Of a stretch of 64,000 bases of DNA, positions 63,161-64,000 are shown piece after piece. Positions within the stretch are counted from its first letter, which is position 1. Each line of letters opens with the position of its first letter. The translations under genes and the position numbers were made by a program. This DNA comes from Baylisascaris procyonis (taxonomy: Eukaryota; Nematoda; Chromadorea; Rhabditida; Ascarididae), in the NCBI GenBank assembly GCA_037389465.1, contig JAZARR010000090.1, forward strand, positions 62,001-126,000. The letters run 5' to 3'. The notes under the pieces are model-generated. The model was not told the DNA's origin and did no database searches. It was given only the letters and a program-made list of their open reading frames with translations.

Positions 63161-64000
63161 CGCGCAAATATTCGTAAAGGGTGTGTGGTATAAATAGGCA
63201 GCTGGGTAATGACTGTAGTCATTGTTTAACCAGTATGGTTGATGTGCGTGTGGCGATGCTCGTCTTCGATATACGCAACGCGATGTTCGTCTTGATGTAC
63301 GCCTCGCGACTCCTTCTGGTATATCGTTTCATTGAATATAGAAGAATGAGACGTATAGTTTTCGAAGAATGAGTTGTATAGTTTAAAGCTTTTAATATAT
63401 TGCTATGTCTAGATAAATTAGTTTTCGATGGAGTGAATGACGAGTGTGATATTTTACTTCTCATCTGCTGTCTATATTTTTAAAATTGCTTGGTCCGTGT
63501 GGTTTCCATACGTCTTTATAGATTCGATAAATCTTTGCGCAGAAAATTAAATACCCTATGAGCTCGATTTCTATTCTGCTGGTACAGTTGACGAGCGAGA
63601 GTGCTGCGTCTTATCTATTAATCAAGATGAGGGATCCTACAGCGATGATTCTTTACCGTAATCTATGATAGCTTAATTCTTTACTCAAAAATTACTCCAA
63701 GATAGGCAGCTTTCTTCAGATTTGCCGAACATCAACGGATATGCAGAATCGATGTACTATGTGAAAATTTGTTTATGCTTTTAAGAAAGCTGGCAAAAGC
63801 TCTCCTTCGTTCAATAACTTATGTTTTGCAGTAAGCTGTTCTCAGGGAATACTAAAATATCGTTGGGCAGAAGCACTCATGTTGTCACATTTTCCATCCT
63901 ATTTTTGCCTTCTTTGTATCCCGCAAAGAAATAAACAAGCAAACAACACAATGTGCAAAAAATAATCGCACATATCACATGGCTTATCAGAAAGCTTTTC
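63161..64000. other. Unique sequence to the window end
   Basis: No gene is recognised. GCGATG-TCGTCTT-GAT-TACGC occurs twice (63253 and 63280), a short imperfect tandem repeat that gives the frame 63181-63372 its repeated look. The rest is AT-rich with no ORF of note. Confidence 0.45.
63189..63196 (+). promoter_or_regulatory. Possible TATA box
   Basis: TATAAATA followed by GGCAGCTGG lies 28 bp after the last hairpin. The first ATG-led frame downstream that keeps open begins at 63235 (45 codons to 63372). The TATA word alone is weak evidence in AT-rich DNA. Confidence 0.2.

Noticed and set aside
1..64000. Telomeric repeats (TTAGGC, TTAGG or TTAGGG tandems)
   Set aside because: Only scattered single hexamers were seen, with no tandem run.

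Overview
This window looks like non-coding, repeat-rich DNA from an animal genome, most likely an invertebrate. It is AT-rich. It holds two large satellite arrays, several (TA)n microsatellites, dispersed SINE-like copies and long inverted repeats, and no recognisable protein-coding gene, tRNA or rRNA. A nematode is possible, but only as a weak guess: no marker gene, trans-spliced leader or telomeric repeat fixes the lineage. Bacteria and viruses are unlikely because there is no gene-dense stretch anywhere.

Layout. (1) 1-23018: a head-to-tail array of 36 monomers of about 646 bp that runs off the left edge. Its left part carries near-identical multimer duplications (offsets of 3 and 4 monomers). 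Its right part is an irregular mixture of monomer subtypes, including a visible recombinant monomer. (2) 23019-24344: the array edge, where a tRNA-like SINE cuts the last monomer in mid-unit and is followed by a long inverted repeat with arms of about 235 bp. (3) 24345-57827: about 33 kb of mostly unique AT-rich sequence without convincing genes. It contains (TA)n tracts, a foldback element built around (TA)n, a GC-rich structured island at 28.4-28.7 kb, several short palindromes, and at 38.2-38.9 kb one diverged, full-length, isolated copy of the 646-bp monomer that abuts a 38-bp palindrome. A second SINE-like copy and a pair of GC-rich hairpins follow at 39.4-39.7 kb. (4) 57828-63025: a second, unrelated array of 32 units of 161-163 bp. 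(5) 63018-64000: a palindrome-rich junction, a possible TATA box, then unique sequence.

No set of genes works together here. The biology on offer is repeat biology: how the 646-bp satellite arose (the isolated copy may show the ancestral unit and its phase), how it homogenises, and how the array edges are built. The many open frames inside the arrays come from repeat sequence that happens to lack stops; none shows support as a gene. All identities quoted are by-eye estimates.
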